Positions 9,198 through 19,525 of a DNA stretch of 64,000 nucleotides are shown here, in pieces; position 1 is the stretch's first letter, and each line of letters opens with the position of its first letter. Origin of the DNA: Byssothecium circinans (Eukaryota > Ascomycota > Dothideomycetes > Pleosporales > Massarinaceae); contig ML976987.1 of the NCBI GenBank assembly GCA_010015675.1, forward strand, positions 79,875 through 143,874, in the 5' to 3' direction. A program made the position numbers and the translations under genes. Below the pieces are notes generated by a model. That model made no database searches, was not told the origin of the DNA, and saw only the letters and a list, made by a program, of their open reading frames with translations.

Positions 9198-10190
9198 CTA
9201 GCCTAGAGGGAGATTATCGCGACCATATTGATCCATATTGTTGGTTGTCTCAGCGTTGAAGTCCATCTCGTTGGGATCAACAGTGAAATCATCATCCGCA
9301 CTGTCAAACGGAGAGCTGTATGCAGATGGTTGTTGACTAGGGTAATTAGATTGCATAGAACCATATGGGATTGGGGCCGGAGCGCTCGATGGTGTGATCT
9401 CCTTCGAAATAGCTGACTGGGAAGCCGTTGCTGCTCCTGCGGTCGGCTTATTCTTTTTAAGTTTATTCGCTTCCAGTGCCGTACTCACCGTCTTTATTTC
9501 CTCCGACACATTTTCACCTTCATCCCGCCTTTTCCGCAGCGCAATCAGGTGTTTGTATAATTTGTGGTACTTCAGGTGCTTCTCGTAGGCAGTTTCGCAC
9601 GCCCACGGCATCCAGGACGCGTTTCCAAATTCTTTGCGTACGTAGGTTATATGTTGGCCGTGCAATCTTCTCTTAAGATCGTAGGCCCTGGAGTAAGATT
9701 TTCTCTGTTCTGTATATGGTAGGCTGAGGAATGTGCGCCTATCAACCCTCTCCGGATCGACATCTACTCCTTGTTTGCTGTAGAGAGGGCAATCTGGCAG
9801 GTATTCCCCTCTGCCCTCTGAAAGGTGCTTTTCGACATAATTTTGATAGCAGAAGGCGCAACGGATGTCCTCGGACGGGAAGCTTATAAGATAGACGGTA
9901 CCCCAGTCGCAAAAAAATATACACTGCGGTAGCGCGGTTAAAAATACCCCGGGAATAGGGGCCTCCCTCTCTGCTGGAATATTCGCTTCCTGTGCTCGTT
10001 TTGCAGTAGCACATAGTCTAAACCGACTTTTTGGAAAATCAGGCGGATAGAGGGGTGGAACGCCGTCCGGGAAACATCCCTGGAGATAGGAATCGGTTAA
10101 CCAGAAGTTGGACATGGGTCTGCCGCAGCGGCAATCAACTCGCACAAAATCGCAGCCACAGTTTTGATATTCCTCTGTAGGCCCTGACAT
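9198..10190 (-). CDS. Hypothetical protein with N-terminal CGC-x6-CRCGRP motif, 330 aa
   Basis: A single frame starts at ATG 10190. The first 25 residues carry NCGC-x6-CRCGRP, shared with the gene at 3334-4130, and further Cys pairs follow (CAFC near residue 118, then a downstream DCP). Several Cys/His spaced like a zinc-binding fold are therefore present (inference). Residues about 170-260 form a charged helical region with many Arg/Lys and Tyr. The C-terminal ~70 residues are Ser/Pro/Ala-rich, ending in an Asp/Asn-rich tail. There is no signal peptide or membrane segment. I cannot assign a function. The pattern of three neighbouring genes and a shared promoter motif suggests an expanded lineage-specific family. 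Confidence 0.7.
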   Translation of the reverse strand: MSGPTEEYQNCGCDFVRVDCRCGRPMSNFWLTDSYLQGCFPDGVPPLYPPDFPKSRFRLCATAKRAQEANIPAEREAPIPGVFLTALPQCIFFCDWGTVYLISFPSEDIRCAFCYQNYVEKHLSEGRGEYLPDCPLYSKQGVDVDPERVDRRTFLSLPYTEQRKSYSRAYDLKRRLHGQHITYVRKEFGNASWMPWACETAYEKHLKYHKLYKHLIALRKRRDEGENVSEEIKTVSTALEANKLKKNKPTAGAATASQSAISKEITPSSAPAPIPYGSMQSNYPSQQPSAYSSPFDSADDDFTVDPNEMDFNAETTNNMDQYGRDNLPLG

Positions 10191-10276
10191 GGTCGTCGTA
10201 TATCCCTGAACTTCGGCCGAAAATCTGGGGTCGCGGGTAATGGTTTAAAATTGAAAGGAAGTGAGTGACGATGAGC

Positions 10277-10290
10277 TAGCGCATAGCGCT
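10277..10290. promoter_or_regulatory. Palindromic upstream motif, copy 3
   Basis: TAGCGCATAGCGCT (arms AGCGC/GCGCT, spacer ATA) lies 87-100 bp upstream of ATG 10190. Both arms carry the matching transition relative to copies 1 and 2, so the palindrome is kept although the sequence changed. Confidence 0.45.
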
Positions 10291-11106
10291 GACTGACTGC
10301 TCAAGTGTATCGATAGATAGTGATAGAGTAAAGAAGAAGTGTCGAGAATAAATTCTCAACCCGTGTGTCGTTAATGTATATCGAAACAAAAAGGTTTTGA
10401 CAAGGGTGTTGACGTGCAGCAGTAAGTGAGTTTGTTGAAAGAGTGGAAAGGAAGGAGAGTGGAAAGAGCCGGAAAGTCCCTTTATATAGTACGGATAGAA
10501 ACAGTCAGCGAAGCAAGTGACTCAATAGGTGTTAACCAAGTGATGATGAATCACACACTTGGAAGTCAAGGAACGGCGCAGTCGAACATTTTTTAGGAAT
10601 CATATCGCACCCATACTTCGACTATCAGTTTAACCAGCCAGTGAAGAGAGAGGGAGGACTCAATACGTACTCATAAACTTATCGTGAACCATAGACTCAA
10701 GACCACAGCCAGCGCATGTTTCAACTATCAGCAATAACATAGAAAGGCGATGCGCGAAATCTAGTCAAAAGGTGTAGGCACATTACCTTCGTCTTGCCAG
10801 TCATACCAGTCAGCTATGGAACAGTCAACTCTTTTATATCTAATAAAGATGACTCCAAGGCCGATCGTTGACTCAAACATCCTCCAGTCACTATCAAAAC
10901 CCCCTCATCTTCGACCTACCCACCAGACGTCCCAAACATCAACGAGCTAGCCCCTTCATATCCCGAGGAAAAATGTCTACCATATCTATGACTCCAAGCC
11001 AATCCGACTCATCATCTTCCAGTCACTACCTGCACTGCCTCATCTCCAACCCACCCAATCCCCACGAAAAAGCATATACGCCCCGTCCATCCACATCTAC
11101 ATCCGC
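10291..11106. other. Intergenic, no gene recognised
   Basis: A TATATAG box near 10490 and purine-rich repeats (GGAAAGGAAGGAGAGTGGAA) near 10445 probably belong to the promoter of the 9.2-kb gene. The open plus-strand frame from 10868 is mainly the shadow of the Pro/Gly-rich C-terminus of the next gene. Confidence 0.4.
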
Positions 11107-12855
11107 CTACACGCCCCTAACCAACCCCTCCAATTTCTTCAAAGTATTAACCCTCACCCTCACCCTCCCCTCCTCCCCTCCACCAAACCAAACCCCCTCC
11201 CGCTCCTCAACCCCCACCACCCCAGCGTCCTCCCCATCCCCATCCCCCCAACCCCCCACAACAACCACCTCCTCCGCCCTTACCCCCAACTCCCCATACA
11301 ACCCTTCCGTCGTCCCCGCACCCCGTCGATCCCTCGAAGCCTCAACCACATACTGCACCCACTTCCTTAGCCCCAAGTGCTCAATCGTGCGCAGTTGCGC
11401 ATCCTCGGGTCCCTCCATGACGACAGCGATTTTCTTGCCCAGTGAATGCAGGGTGGTGAAGAGCTCGACGACGCCGCATTTAAGCTCTAGGTTAGCCGTG
11501 AAGGTGGTTTCGTAGAGGGAGGTGTAGGATGCGAGTTGTGCGTCTGTGGGGGTGAGGGGGAAAGCGGAGAGGGTGGCGAGGAGGCGGAAGGTGTGGTGTT
11601 GGTGTTGGGGTGATGGGTTGCCGTTGTCTGTGAACGCGGTGGTGGAGGGTTGAGGGGCGGGGGTTTTGGTTTTGGTATACTGGGTTTGTAGGTCTGCCAG
11701 GGTGAGGGGGTGGGAGGGGTGTGTGTGTGTTGCGGAAAAGTCTCTGATGATGGCGGAGAGGACCGCGGTGATGGCTGCGGTGGACGCGCGGCGGGATTCA
11801 TGCAATGTGTCGTCAAGGTCGAAGGCGAACCATTTTGCCTTCTCGAATCTGGGGCGCAGGGCGTCGATCTCGGGTTTCCAGAGACGGAGGTAGAGGGTTC
11901 CTAGGCGGGTTTCGATGGCGTGTTTTTCGTGGTTGGAGAGGGTGTTGTGCGGAGGGATGTTGGACTTTATGGTTGAATGCTTGGTCACGGTGTTGAATAA
12001 ACCGTGAGGGGTTTCGAGCTTGTGGAGAAGTTCTTCGCGTGGAGTGTGGAGGGTGAAGGCGCTAAAGTCTTTTTTGAAGGAGAGCATGTTGGCGTTGAAG
12101 GGGATGTCCCAGTATGAGCATATGCGGCGGATTTCCTTCTCGGGGTCGTGGATGAGCTTTTCGTATATGAGGGTGAAGGAGGGTGGTGTGGGATGTTTAT
12201 CTTGCATGTTGAAGTGGTTCTCGAAACAGTCGAAGAAGGATTGCATGTTCGTCCAGCCATCGTGCTTCCAACTATCGAATATACGGACCGGGTCTCGGAC
12301 TAGGAATATGGGTTTCATGGTGTTGTAGTTTAGCGGTGCGGGAAGTATCTTGAATGCACGCTCTCCTTTCTTCGTATCATTGCCGAGTTCCTCTTTGCTG
12401 GCTAGAAAAGCTCGACGATCAGCTACGGTTTGATTGTATGCTTTGACAGTCTCAGAATCTGCTAGAATACGGTAATCAGGGGTAAACTTATGGCCAGCCT
12501 CGTTACTGTGGTTTCCCATGAGGATCAGTCGACTTGTAACGACGCACTCTGGTGCTTCGGCGAAGATACGCATAAGCAGTGTCGAACCGCTCCCAGGGCA
12601 CGATATCAAGAAGCGGATTTGCGGAGTGATAGTTTCTGTTTGCGGTTGCATAATCTGGACGATCGTAACGTTGAGGTGCTGCAAGCTCGGTGGCAGATTT
12701 TGCAGTTTCGTAATAGGGTTCTCCGTGGTTGAAGCGGCACCATCACTTGTAACGGGTAGAAGCCCGCCATACTCGTGAAAAGTCGCCATGCTGAATTCCT
12801 TGAAACTCTTTTCAAATGAGCCAGTGATCGCATGGGAGTCAAGATCCAAGCTCAA
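11107..12855 (-). CDS. Fusion of a PAPS-sulfotransferase-like domain with a HAD-hydrolase-like domain
   Basis: A single 582-residue frame. Residues about 80-330 look like a fungal sulfotransferase-type P-loop protein: a 5'-phosphosulfate loop CPGSGSTLLMRIF near 86-98 and a 3'-phosphate-binding FLVRDPVRIFDSW near 184-196. Residues about 341-582 resemble a HAD hydrolase, with the nucleophile motif DLDDT at 346-350. HAD motif II, normally ending in Ser/Thr before EGP, reads VVMEGPEDAQ with Met at 480, no clear motif III Lys is visible, and motif IV is blurred in a Gly/Asp-rich stretch. The HAD half may therefore be catalytically weak or non-enzymatic (inference). An internal Met at codon 23 is an alternative start. 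The C-terminal coding DNA is strongly strand-biased (C-rich on the plus strand). The substrate is unknown. Confidence 0.8.
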   Translation of the reverse strand: MSLDLDSHAITGSFEKSFKEFSMATFHEYGGLLPVTSDGAASTTENPITKLQNLPPSLQHLNVTIVQIMQPQTETITPQIRFLISCPGSGSTLLMRIFAEAPECVVTSRLILMGNHSNEAGHKFTPDYRILADSETVKAYNQTVADRRAFLASKEELGNDTKKGERAFKILPAPLNYNTMKPIFLVRDPVRIFDSWKHDGWTNMQSFFDCFENHFNMQDKHPTPPSFTLIYEKLIHDPEKEIRRICSYWDIPFNANMLSFKKDFSAFTLHTPREELLHKLETPHGLFNTVTKHSTIKSNIPPHNTLSNHEKHAIETRLGTLYLRLWKPEIDALRPRFEKAKWFAFDLDDTLHESRRASTAAITAVLSAIIRDFSATHTHPSHPLTLADLQTQYTKTKTPAPQPSTTAFTDNGNPSPQHQHHTFRLLATLSAFPLTPTDAQLASYTSLYETTFTANLELKCGVVELFTTLHSLGKKIAVVMEGPEDAQLRTIEHLGLRKWVQYVVEASRDRRGAGTTEGLYGELGVRAEEVVVVGGWGDGDGEDAGVVGVEEREGVWFGGGEEGRVRVRVNTLKKLEGLVRGV

Positions 12856-13552
12856 GAGTGCGCGCCTTGGGACTCTTCTGGCCCGATTCCCCCAGTAGGT
12901 GACTCCAGTATCCTCTCCAAAGCAACGTAGTGACCCGTCAAAAATATCTCCACACTTCTCACAATTCCTGTGTGTTCAGTGTCCCCTGAACTCCCGGTCT
13001 CGTACTCTGCCCAGTCACGGGTCAGCAAATGCAGTTAACCAACAGCCCTGTCGCGATGGAATTCTCGATGAGGAGTCGTGACTGAGGGCTCAACGATACC
13101 GTACCGGATTATCTAAAAGATACCGCAATTATTGGGATCGTGAATATTTGTTTCCTTGACTTGACTTGGCTTGTTGAGTCCTGTCGTCGGTAACTGATCG
13201 TTGGTGGGAGGAGCTCAGCCTGAGTGATGTTCCAGTAAGGCAAGGTGCAGCCTAGTCGGCTTACTAACACAAATGACCATTTTATGATCTTTCGACAAAG
13301 ATGGCGCGCGCATTAAAGGAATAAATCAGACAGAGATCTCAAAGAGCTGTGTACATGCCGTGATACATCCAAGGCCGATGAAGATTTAGGAAAGATGAGT
13401 CAATGGGAGAGGAATCGGACATAAAATGACAACGACAGAGAACCAGCTTAGCCAAAGACGAGTCGATGACAAGTCTGAGTAATAATTAGTAACCTATAAG
13501 AATTCACTACCATCCTCAACGCCAACCGCCATCTCCCGCCTCAACCCCTCCT
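12856..13552. other. Intergenic between the fusion gene and the carbonic anhydrase
   Basis: The stretch holds the promoter of the fusion gene and the 3' region of the carbonic anhydrase gene. Nothing else was recognised. Confidence 0.4.
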
Positions 13553-14699
13553 CTACGACCCCTCAAGCGCATTCTCGGTCAAGTTATAAATCTTCTGAAT
13601 ACTCTTCAACTGGCCCTCGAAATCAATCTCCAAGTCCTTCAACAGGCCATCCTTGAACCCAAAAGCCCACCCGTGCACAATTGGATACCCGCTCTTCGCG
13701 TACGACTGCTGCACCGCCGCCGTCTTGATAACGTTCCTAGCCTGCTCCACGACGTTCAGCTCGACCAACCTATCGTACTTTTGCTCTTCGTCCTTGATAT
13801 TATCGAGCTCGGCTTCGTGAAGACGGTACACGTCGCGGATGTTGCGCAGCCAGGGGTTCAGCAGGCCCATGTCCTTGGGCGTCATGGCGGCTTTGACGCC
13901 TCCGCAGCCGTAGTGTCCGCAGACGACGATGTGCTTGACGTGCAAGTGTCGGACCGCATAGTTAACGACGGACATGACGTTGAGATCGGTGGCGCAGACG
14001 AGGTTCGCGATGTTGCGGTGGATGAACATCTCGCCGGCGCCGAGGCCGGTGATGGCTTCGGCGGGGATGCGGGAGTCGGAGCAGCCTGCATGTCTCTATC
14101 AGCCATTGTGTGCTTTGTGAAGCCCTCGATGTTTTCTGTGAGGTTTGGTGATGCCCGAGGGGGTCCGATGGCGGCATTGTAGACGCGGAGAAGTGGCCAT
14201 GGACACGCAATGGATTCGACTCACCAATCCACAGATACTCCGGGCTCTGCCCCGCATTCAACTTCTCAAAGAAGTCTGGGTGCTTCGTCCGCTGCTCCTC
14301 AGCCCACTTCTTGTTGTTCTCAAAGATGCGGTCATGGCTCTGCTGCAGATACCTGTTGATATCCTGGGCAGTCATGGTGTCGAATTCGTTATGCATGAAG
14401 GTTTTGTTCGAACAATATCGTCTCCCAGGACCAATTGCTTGTGCAGGTGCAGGGTATGAAGCGATCCCAATGGAAGAATGGAATAAACGATAGCGGAAAA
14501 GCGACTTCGGCGTATGTGACTGTATCACGAACTTTCGTGGGGGTGCCGGAACAAACGTTGATGTAAACGGGGTCGCGTAAGCCGTAGAAAAGCGCGCAGG
14601 TGCACGTCTAAATACCGCACCGGCCCCTCTTGCACTTCTCGCGTGGGGCAGGTGCGCAACATCCCACATGGAGCCGAACCGCAGGCTGGACCGCATCAC
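13553..14699 (-). CDS. NCE103: Beta-class carbonic anhydrase, probably mitochondrial
   Basis: Two exons, 14699-14225 and 14085-13553, joined across a 139-bp GTGAGT..TGCAG intron, give 335 residues. The enzyme interconverts CO2 and bicarbonate. Zinc ligands are C160 in CSDSR, and H216 and C219 in HYGCGG; the Asp162/Arg164 dyad of CSDSR is intact. Splicing is needed to restore CSDSR, since the cysteine codon spans the junction. The first ~100 residues are rich in Arg, Ser and Ala without acidic residues, a mitochondrial presequence. An in-frame ATG at 14396 (Met102, MHNEFD) would give a cytosolic form of the length of yeast Nce103. The family assignment is secure; dual localisation is an inference. 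Confidence 0.93.
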
Positions 14700-15190
14700 A
14701 TCGACTCGGCGAGCCGTGTCCCTATCTTCTCCGAGTCGTGTGGTGAGGTTGATGGTTGTTTACGAAAAAGCTGATTGGAGTCCTGACGTCAAAAAAGCAC
14801 CCATCCCTGCAACTGCGGTAGCAGCTATGCCCTGTGCAGATCTAGGGGGATGCCGAGGTCGGAACATTGGGAGGGTGTTTCCCTTGTGTTTGGGGGGTGG
14901 GGTTGAGGTAATTGAGGTGTTTGTTGGTGTGAGTGGGTGAGATAGGCGGTGAAATAGAGAAGTGAGGGAGGAGGGTGTTCTAGAGGGTGATAATTTAGAA
15001 GTGACCGGTGTTGGAAATATCAGGTGATGTTGAATGGAACAGGCTTAGTGTCTAGGCTCTAGCCTCGCTCTCCGCCTTTTCCTGGCCGCGCCTCAACGGG
15101 TCCCGGCGTTGCCGAGGTCTCTATCTCCATATAGAGAAGATTACTAGAAGGGGAATCGCGGTTAGACGCTCATACAAATGGGGTTAATAT
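14700..15190. other. Intergenic, promoter of the carbonic anhydrase gene
   Basis: G/T-rich DNA upstream of the carbonic anhydrase start. No other gene was recognised. Confidence 0.4.
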
Positions 15191-15724
15191 TCATTTCTTC
15201 GTAACTAATGTAAGGGATGATGGCCATGTTGCAGGCACTTTCTTATCACCAAACGCCGTCTCCAACTGGCGCCACAGATTTTCACGCACTGGGTCAGGTG
15301 GTAGTGGAAAGGTTTCCAAGATCTTGCGCATGACGGTTATGTCTGCTTCAAAACCCCAGTCCTCGTTGTTCTCATGGACGATCACGTCCTCCTTTCCAAA
15401 CCGTATCACATGCGGAATAGATTCATCAAGGCTTGCTGGAACCATGCACCGACGCCAGCTCCAACCGTCTCTCTCATTGAATTTCAAACGCAGGGCACCC
15501 GGACGGAAGTATTGGGTGTCGAAAGGGGCGGCGTCATGTGGGCTGCTTGCCTGGATGAAAAGTCCAGCAGCCCCGCGGTTGGAATCGAACGTGACTTCGA
15601 AGCGGCGGTGGTTTACCTGGGTCCATAGATTTTGGAGCTCCGGGTCCAGCAGGATGGGGAGCCCAAAGCCGCCGAGAGCAAGCGTACCGCCCAGTTTGAG
15701 TTGATGGACACAGCCCGTAAAGTC
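15191..15724 (-). pseudogene. 5'-truncated hypothetical gene
   Basis: A minus-strand frame is open from 15724 (after a TGA at 15727-15725) to the stop at 15191, about 177 codons. Only an internal Met at 15487 could start it. Translation from 15724 looks protein-like over its whole length (GGTLALGGFGLPILLDPELQ, then a PFDTQYFRPGALRLKF segment and a Trp-rich C-terminal part), so the coding region clearly extends upstream of the Met. Only about 110 bp separate it from the stop of the upstream MFS gene, leaving no room for a normal N-terminus. I do not recognise the family. An upstream mini-exon spliced at 15724 cannot be excluded. Confidence 0.45.
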
Positions 15725-15832
15725 TCATCGACGTCGGCGCAAAATTCTGGCGTGGTTCAAGTACAAAGTGGACAACTTCCTCAACGAGAAAACGACAATA
15801 AGACCGTTGGCATCATCGTCTGAATAGCCGTT

Positions 15833-17856
15833 TCAAGCACTGGCTTTCTTCTTATTGACATTGTCCCACTTGGTGGCCAAGCTGGTAATGGCAGTGATGC
15901 CGCAGGACGCGATGGTAATGGCGAAGGCAACCTTGATACCCCATGCATACGCACGAATAACACCGTCCAGCTCGGCTCCGTGAAATACCTGGCGCAGGGC
16001 TGTGGCACCGGTAGATGTGATTAGGGTGTGATCCACGTTCGGTGCGGTGCTCTTAAGCTTGTGCAAGAGCTGGTTGTCGAAGCCGGACTGCGCGGCTGCG
16101 ATCATAAATGTGGCGCCGATAGATCGAGCGACTGTTCACGAGGGATAAATCAGCTTAGGGATACCAGGGGACAAAGAGAATTGACGACATCCTCGGACAG
16201 GGCGAAGGAGAACTCACATATGATTATCGCGGTCACAGGAGCTATATCGGTTGGCGCGGCGGAAGCCTGCGCAATGATGACCGGGATCTGGAGGCCCATG
16301 CCGTATCCAAAGCCCGCCAAGATCTGATATCCGACCCATTTGCCTGTCGAGGTTCCAATATCGAGGGTATACAGCAGACCAGCGGAAATGGTTACGACCA
16401 CAGAGCTAGCCACGAGATACGGAGCTGCAATACCCGTCTTCGTAATGGCTTTGCCAGAGGCAAATGTGGAAACGCTGAACAAGGCGATGAGAGGAATGTT
16501 GCGCACACCCGAGCCAATCGCACTGCGGTTGTCGACGCTTTGGAAATAGATGGGCAGGTAATAGAGCGTGATGAAATACGCGCCAGCGAAGAAGAAGCCC
16601 CATAAAGAGTTGACCCAGACAGTCCTTTGGCGCATAAGGCGTGGTGTCAGCATGGCGCGTTCGCCTTGCCATCTTTCTACGATTATGAGTGCAATAACCA
16701 TGAGACCGAAGCCGACGAGTAAGCCGACGACAAGACTGGACTTCCACGGATGGGTTACCCCACCGTACTGAAGAGCTAGAAGCAAGGTGAGGGATGCACC
16801 CATTACAAGCGCAGTCCCTGGAAAGTCCATTTGTAGAATCTTCTCCTTGAGCGTAGCATCGACCCGCTTAGCGGTTGCAGGAGTCTTGAAGGTGATTAGA
16901 ATGACCAAAGCGGCCAGACCGCCGGCTGGAAGATTGATATAGAAGCACCTACAGTTGTCATATTAGGTCAGTTCCTGTCACAACAGAAGTCGATGACTGA
17001 AGATGGTCCCTTGTTTTGCAACAAAGACAAAGCAGTACAAGATTCTTTACTCACCACCTCCAGGACGCCCCGTCTGTAAGCCCTCCACCAATGAGTGGTC
17101 CAGCGACAGCGGCGATGCCATATGTCATACCGATGAGCCCCGTGTAGGTGGCTCTTTTCGCAGGCTCGGCAGAAAAGGCAGAAATCGTGTATACCCCAGG
17201 CGCGACACCCGAGGCACCGAGACCGGCGATCGCACGTCCAACAATCACAGTCGTTGAGTTTTGGGCGACAGCGCTAATCAAACTCCCGACTTCGAAGATG
17301 AGGATCGAGACCAGAAAACTGGTTTTGAGGGGGAAGAATTTGAACACTTTGCCCCACTGTGACTGGAAGGCTCCGAGCGTCAAGAAATAAGCCGAGCCGT
17401 ACCAAGCGATATCCTGGATTCTGCCGAATCGGTCGGTAATCTTTGGAATAGCGGTTGCAACAATGGTCTGAATTGAGAAAGTCAGCGTACCGGCGTATGA
17501 TGCATTGGCAAAAGACGACTCTGCGAGAAACTTGCAGCGGTAGAACTCACCTGATCCAGAGCACAGAGGGTGATACTGAGCACGAGCGCGAGCATAATGA
17601 AGAACATTTCAAGACCCTTCGGATATTCAACAGGTTTTGCCGACTCCTCCACGGCTTTCTCTTCAGTAGCAGAACCATCGTCTTCAGGGGTTTCCGGTTT
17701 CTCTACGCCATTGGCAGTCGAGGACGCCATATTGGACGGTTCGTTCGACTCGACAGCTTGCTTTTCCTTCTCGGGCTCGACTTGATATGTTTTCTCTCCG
17801 GTCGCGTTGAGCTTGCTGTCCTCTGGCAAGGGAGGGGGGGTTTTTGATCGAGACAT
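15833..17856 (-). CDS. MFS drug-type transporter (DHA2, 14-TMS class)
   Basis: Four exons: 17856-17551, 17467-17055, 16948-16218 and 16131-15833. All introns are GT..AG and the frame is kept throughout (582 residues). The first ~85 residues are a hydrophilic Glu/Lys/Pro-rich cytoplasmic tail. After that come repeated hydrophobic helices, the antiporter motif [13 protein letters not shown] near 219-230 and WRWCFYINLP near 238-247, both characteristic of fungal DHA2 transporters. Proteins of this class are proton antiporters that export toxic compounds or metabolites across the plasma membrane. No biosynthetic cluster surrounds it, so a general or self-contained export role is more likely (inference); the substrate cannot be told from sequence. 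The C-terminus is short and basic (KKKASA). Confidence 0.92.
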
Positions 17857-18440
17857 GTGTGCTTGTCGTATGGCTCGATTGCTTCGGCTTGCTATGAGAC
17901 TCTGTGGGCCTTCGAAACGCGGCCTCGAAGCAATTGGTGTGCGCTTAGCTTATATAGATGGGCCAAAGTACGGAGGCAATGGTCGCGGGTAATGTTCAGA
18001 AGTAACATTCAAGGAGGTGCATGCCCAAATATCCTTTGATTGTAGCATTTGGCGCTCACTTCCTACTCCATCAGGGTGGTTGTATAATGGAGCTAAACCT
18101 AATTCAATGCGCCGTTAAGTCTGCAAGTCCGCTAACGCCGCTCTCACCTTAAACCCGTTTAACGCCGCTTGTCCGGATAAGGGATAGTAGCATCGCCTCC
18201 AACTCTTCCGAGCAAACGCGCCTGATTCTTGTCAATTCGGATCCTAAAACGTATATTGTGTGTAAGTGTTTTGTTTATACGTTCATGTTCATGTGGGTGT
18301 GGTTGTAGGTAACGATAAATGCAAGGAATAAGAATAACTTAAGTGCGCATCAATATCGTCCTGATCTTCCTTTGTTCAACTCAGCCTTCTCTTCTATACA
18401 CGCCCTCTTATTCCCCGGGCACCACCCACTCACACTGCCC
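17857..18440. other. Intergenic, no gene recognised
   Basis: Upstream region of the MFS gene and downstream region of the DysF gene. An inexact local duplication (CGCCGTTAAG / CGCCGCT) lies near 18110-18170. Confidence 0.4.
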
Positions 18441-19525
18441 TCAAGGATGGCCCGGGCCACTCATATCTAGCCCCTCCCAGCCTTTGCCCCAACTCCCACT
18501 ATCCACCGCATTGCCTGCCCGGCCGTTCTCTACCAGGACGCGGATGTCGCTCCAGTACTCCAGCTTCTTACATTCAGCATCCGCGGCTTCAACTGCTCTG
18601 AGTAGGTTGTTTATGCGCCGTTCCTCTGCTTCATTCTCGGGGGTCTTGCTCTCTTTGTGTTCGGCGCGGTGGGAGCGGGCAGCGTCGATGGTGGCGGTCA
18701 GCGTGGACAGGAGTTGGCGACGCGAGTTTTGGAAGACGAGCATTGACATGATAACCGGAATCTAAAGCTGTCAGTACATGCGATCAAGTAAATGAACCAA
18801 AACAGTACCTGTTCAGCCAGATAATGCAGCTCCTCGCCCCCTTGATCGATAAATCTATTGATGTACACAATCTTCTCCCGATCGATAGCAGCCTTTTTCA
18901 ACTTCGCCATCAACGTCGGCACATCCCTAATCTCCTCCTCAATCACTTGCTCCGCGACCTCATTCCCATCGCTCAACACTGAATTCGTCGTCACCGTCCT
19001 CGCACCCGTCGTCCCGATGCTATACGTCTCTCCAAATAACCGCCCCCTATTATCCTTCGTCTTAGGGAGCGACTTCTTCTTCACCCTCTTCCGCAGCCAT
19101 CTTCTTCGCCTCACGAAGCTATGGAACCACGGATGATTCCCATGCCACGCCGCGCCCCGGAACCAGAGACTGTATTGCCAGCCCTCCTCATCAACATCGT
19201 GCGACATGTCCACGTACCATGACTTCCAGTCCCACACCCATGAAGGATCAGGCACTTGGGCGTTTGTGATGTTGACGGCTGAAGGCTTGAAGCGCCCATC
19301 CACCCAGGGCGATTGATCGATGCGCAGGTTCCAGAGCGCTTTTGAGGAGAACAGGGGCAGGCCGAAGACGAACCAGCCGCGCTGGTTTTCGTAGAGGATG
19401 TCAATATTTGAGGTTTCGGAAGCGGGAGTAGGAGTAGGGGAAGTGCGAGGTTCGCGCTGTGGGGAGTGCGACTGAGACTCGGGGGCGGAGGAGTGGTCCA
19501 CTAGGCTGATGTTGCGGTCTGCCAT
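18441..19525 (-). CDS. DysF-domain (Pex24p/Spo73/Mug65-type) protein
   Basis: Two exons, 19525-18809 and 18761-18441, flank a 47-bp intron (GTACTG..TTTAG), giving 345 residues. After a Ser/Pro-rich N-terminus, residues about 45-150 show the dysferlin-domain pattern of spaced Trp and Arg: GWFVFGLPLFS, then SPWVDG, W-W-D-W-K-S-W with DVDEEGWQYS, and WHG---FHSFVRRRRWLRKR. In fungi such domains occur in peroxisomal peroxins of the Pex24/Pex30 group and in the meiotic proteins Spo73 and Mug65; the short length fits the latter group better. The second exon begins with a weakly hydrophobic segment and continues as a charged coiled-coil-like helix. It is divergently transcribed from the gene at 20020, sharing a ~0.5-kb promoter region. 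A role at internal membranes is an inference. Confidence 0.8.

Noticed and set aside
10868..11904. Long open frames opposite the sulfotransferase-HAD gene
   Set aside because: Shadows of its GC-skewed C-terminal coding sequence.
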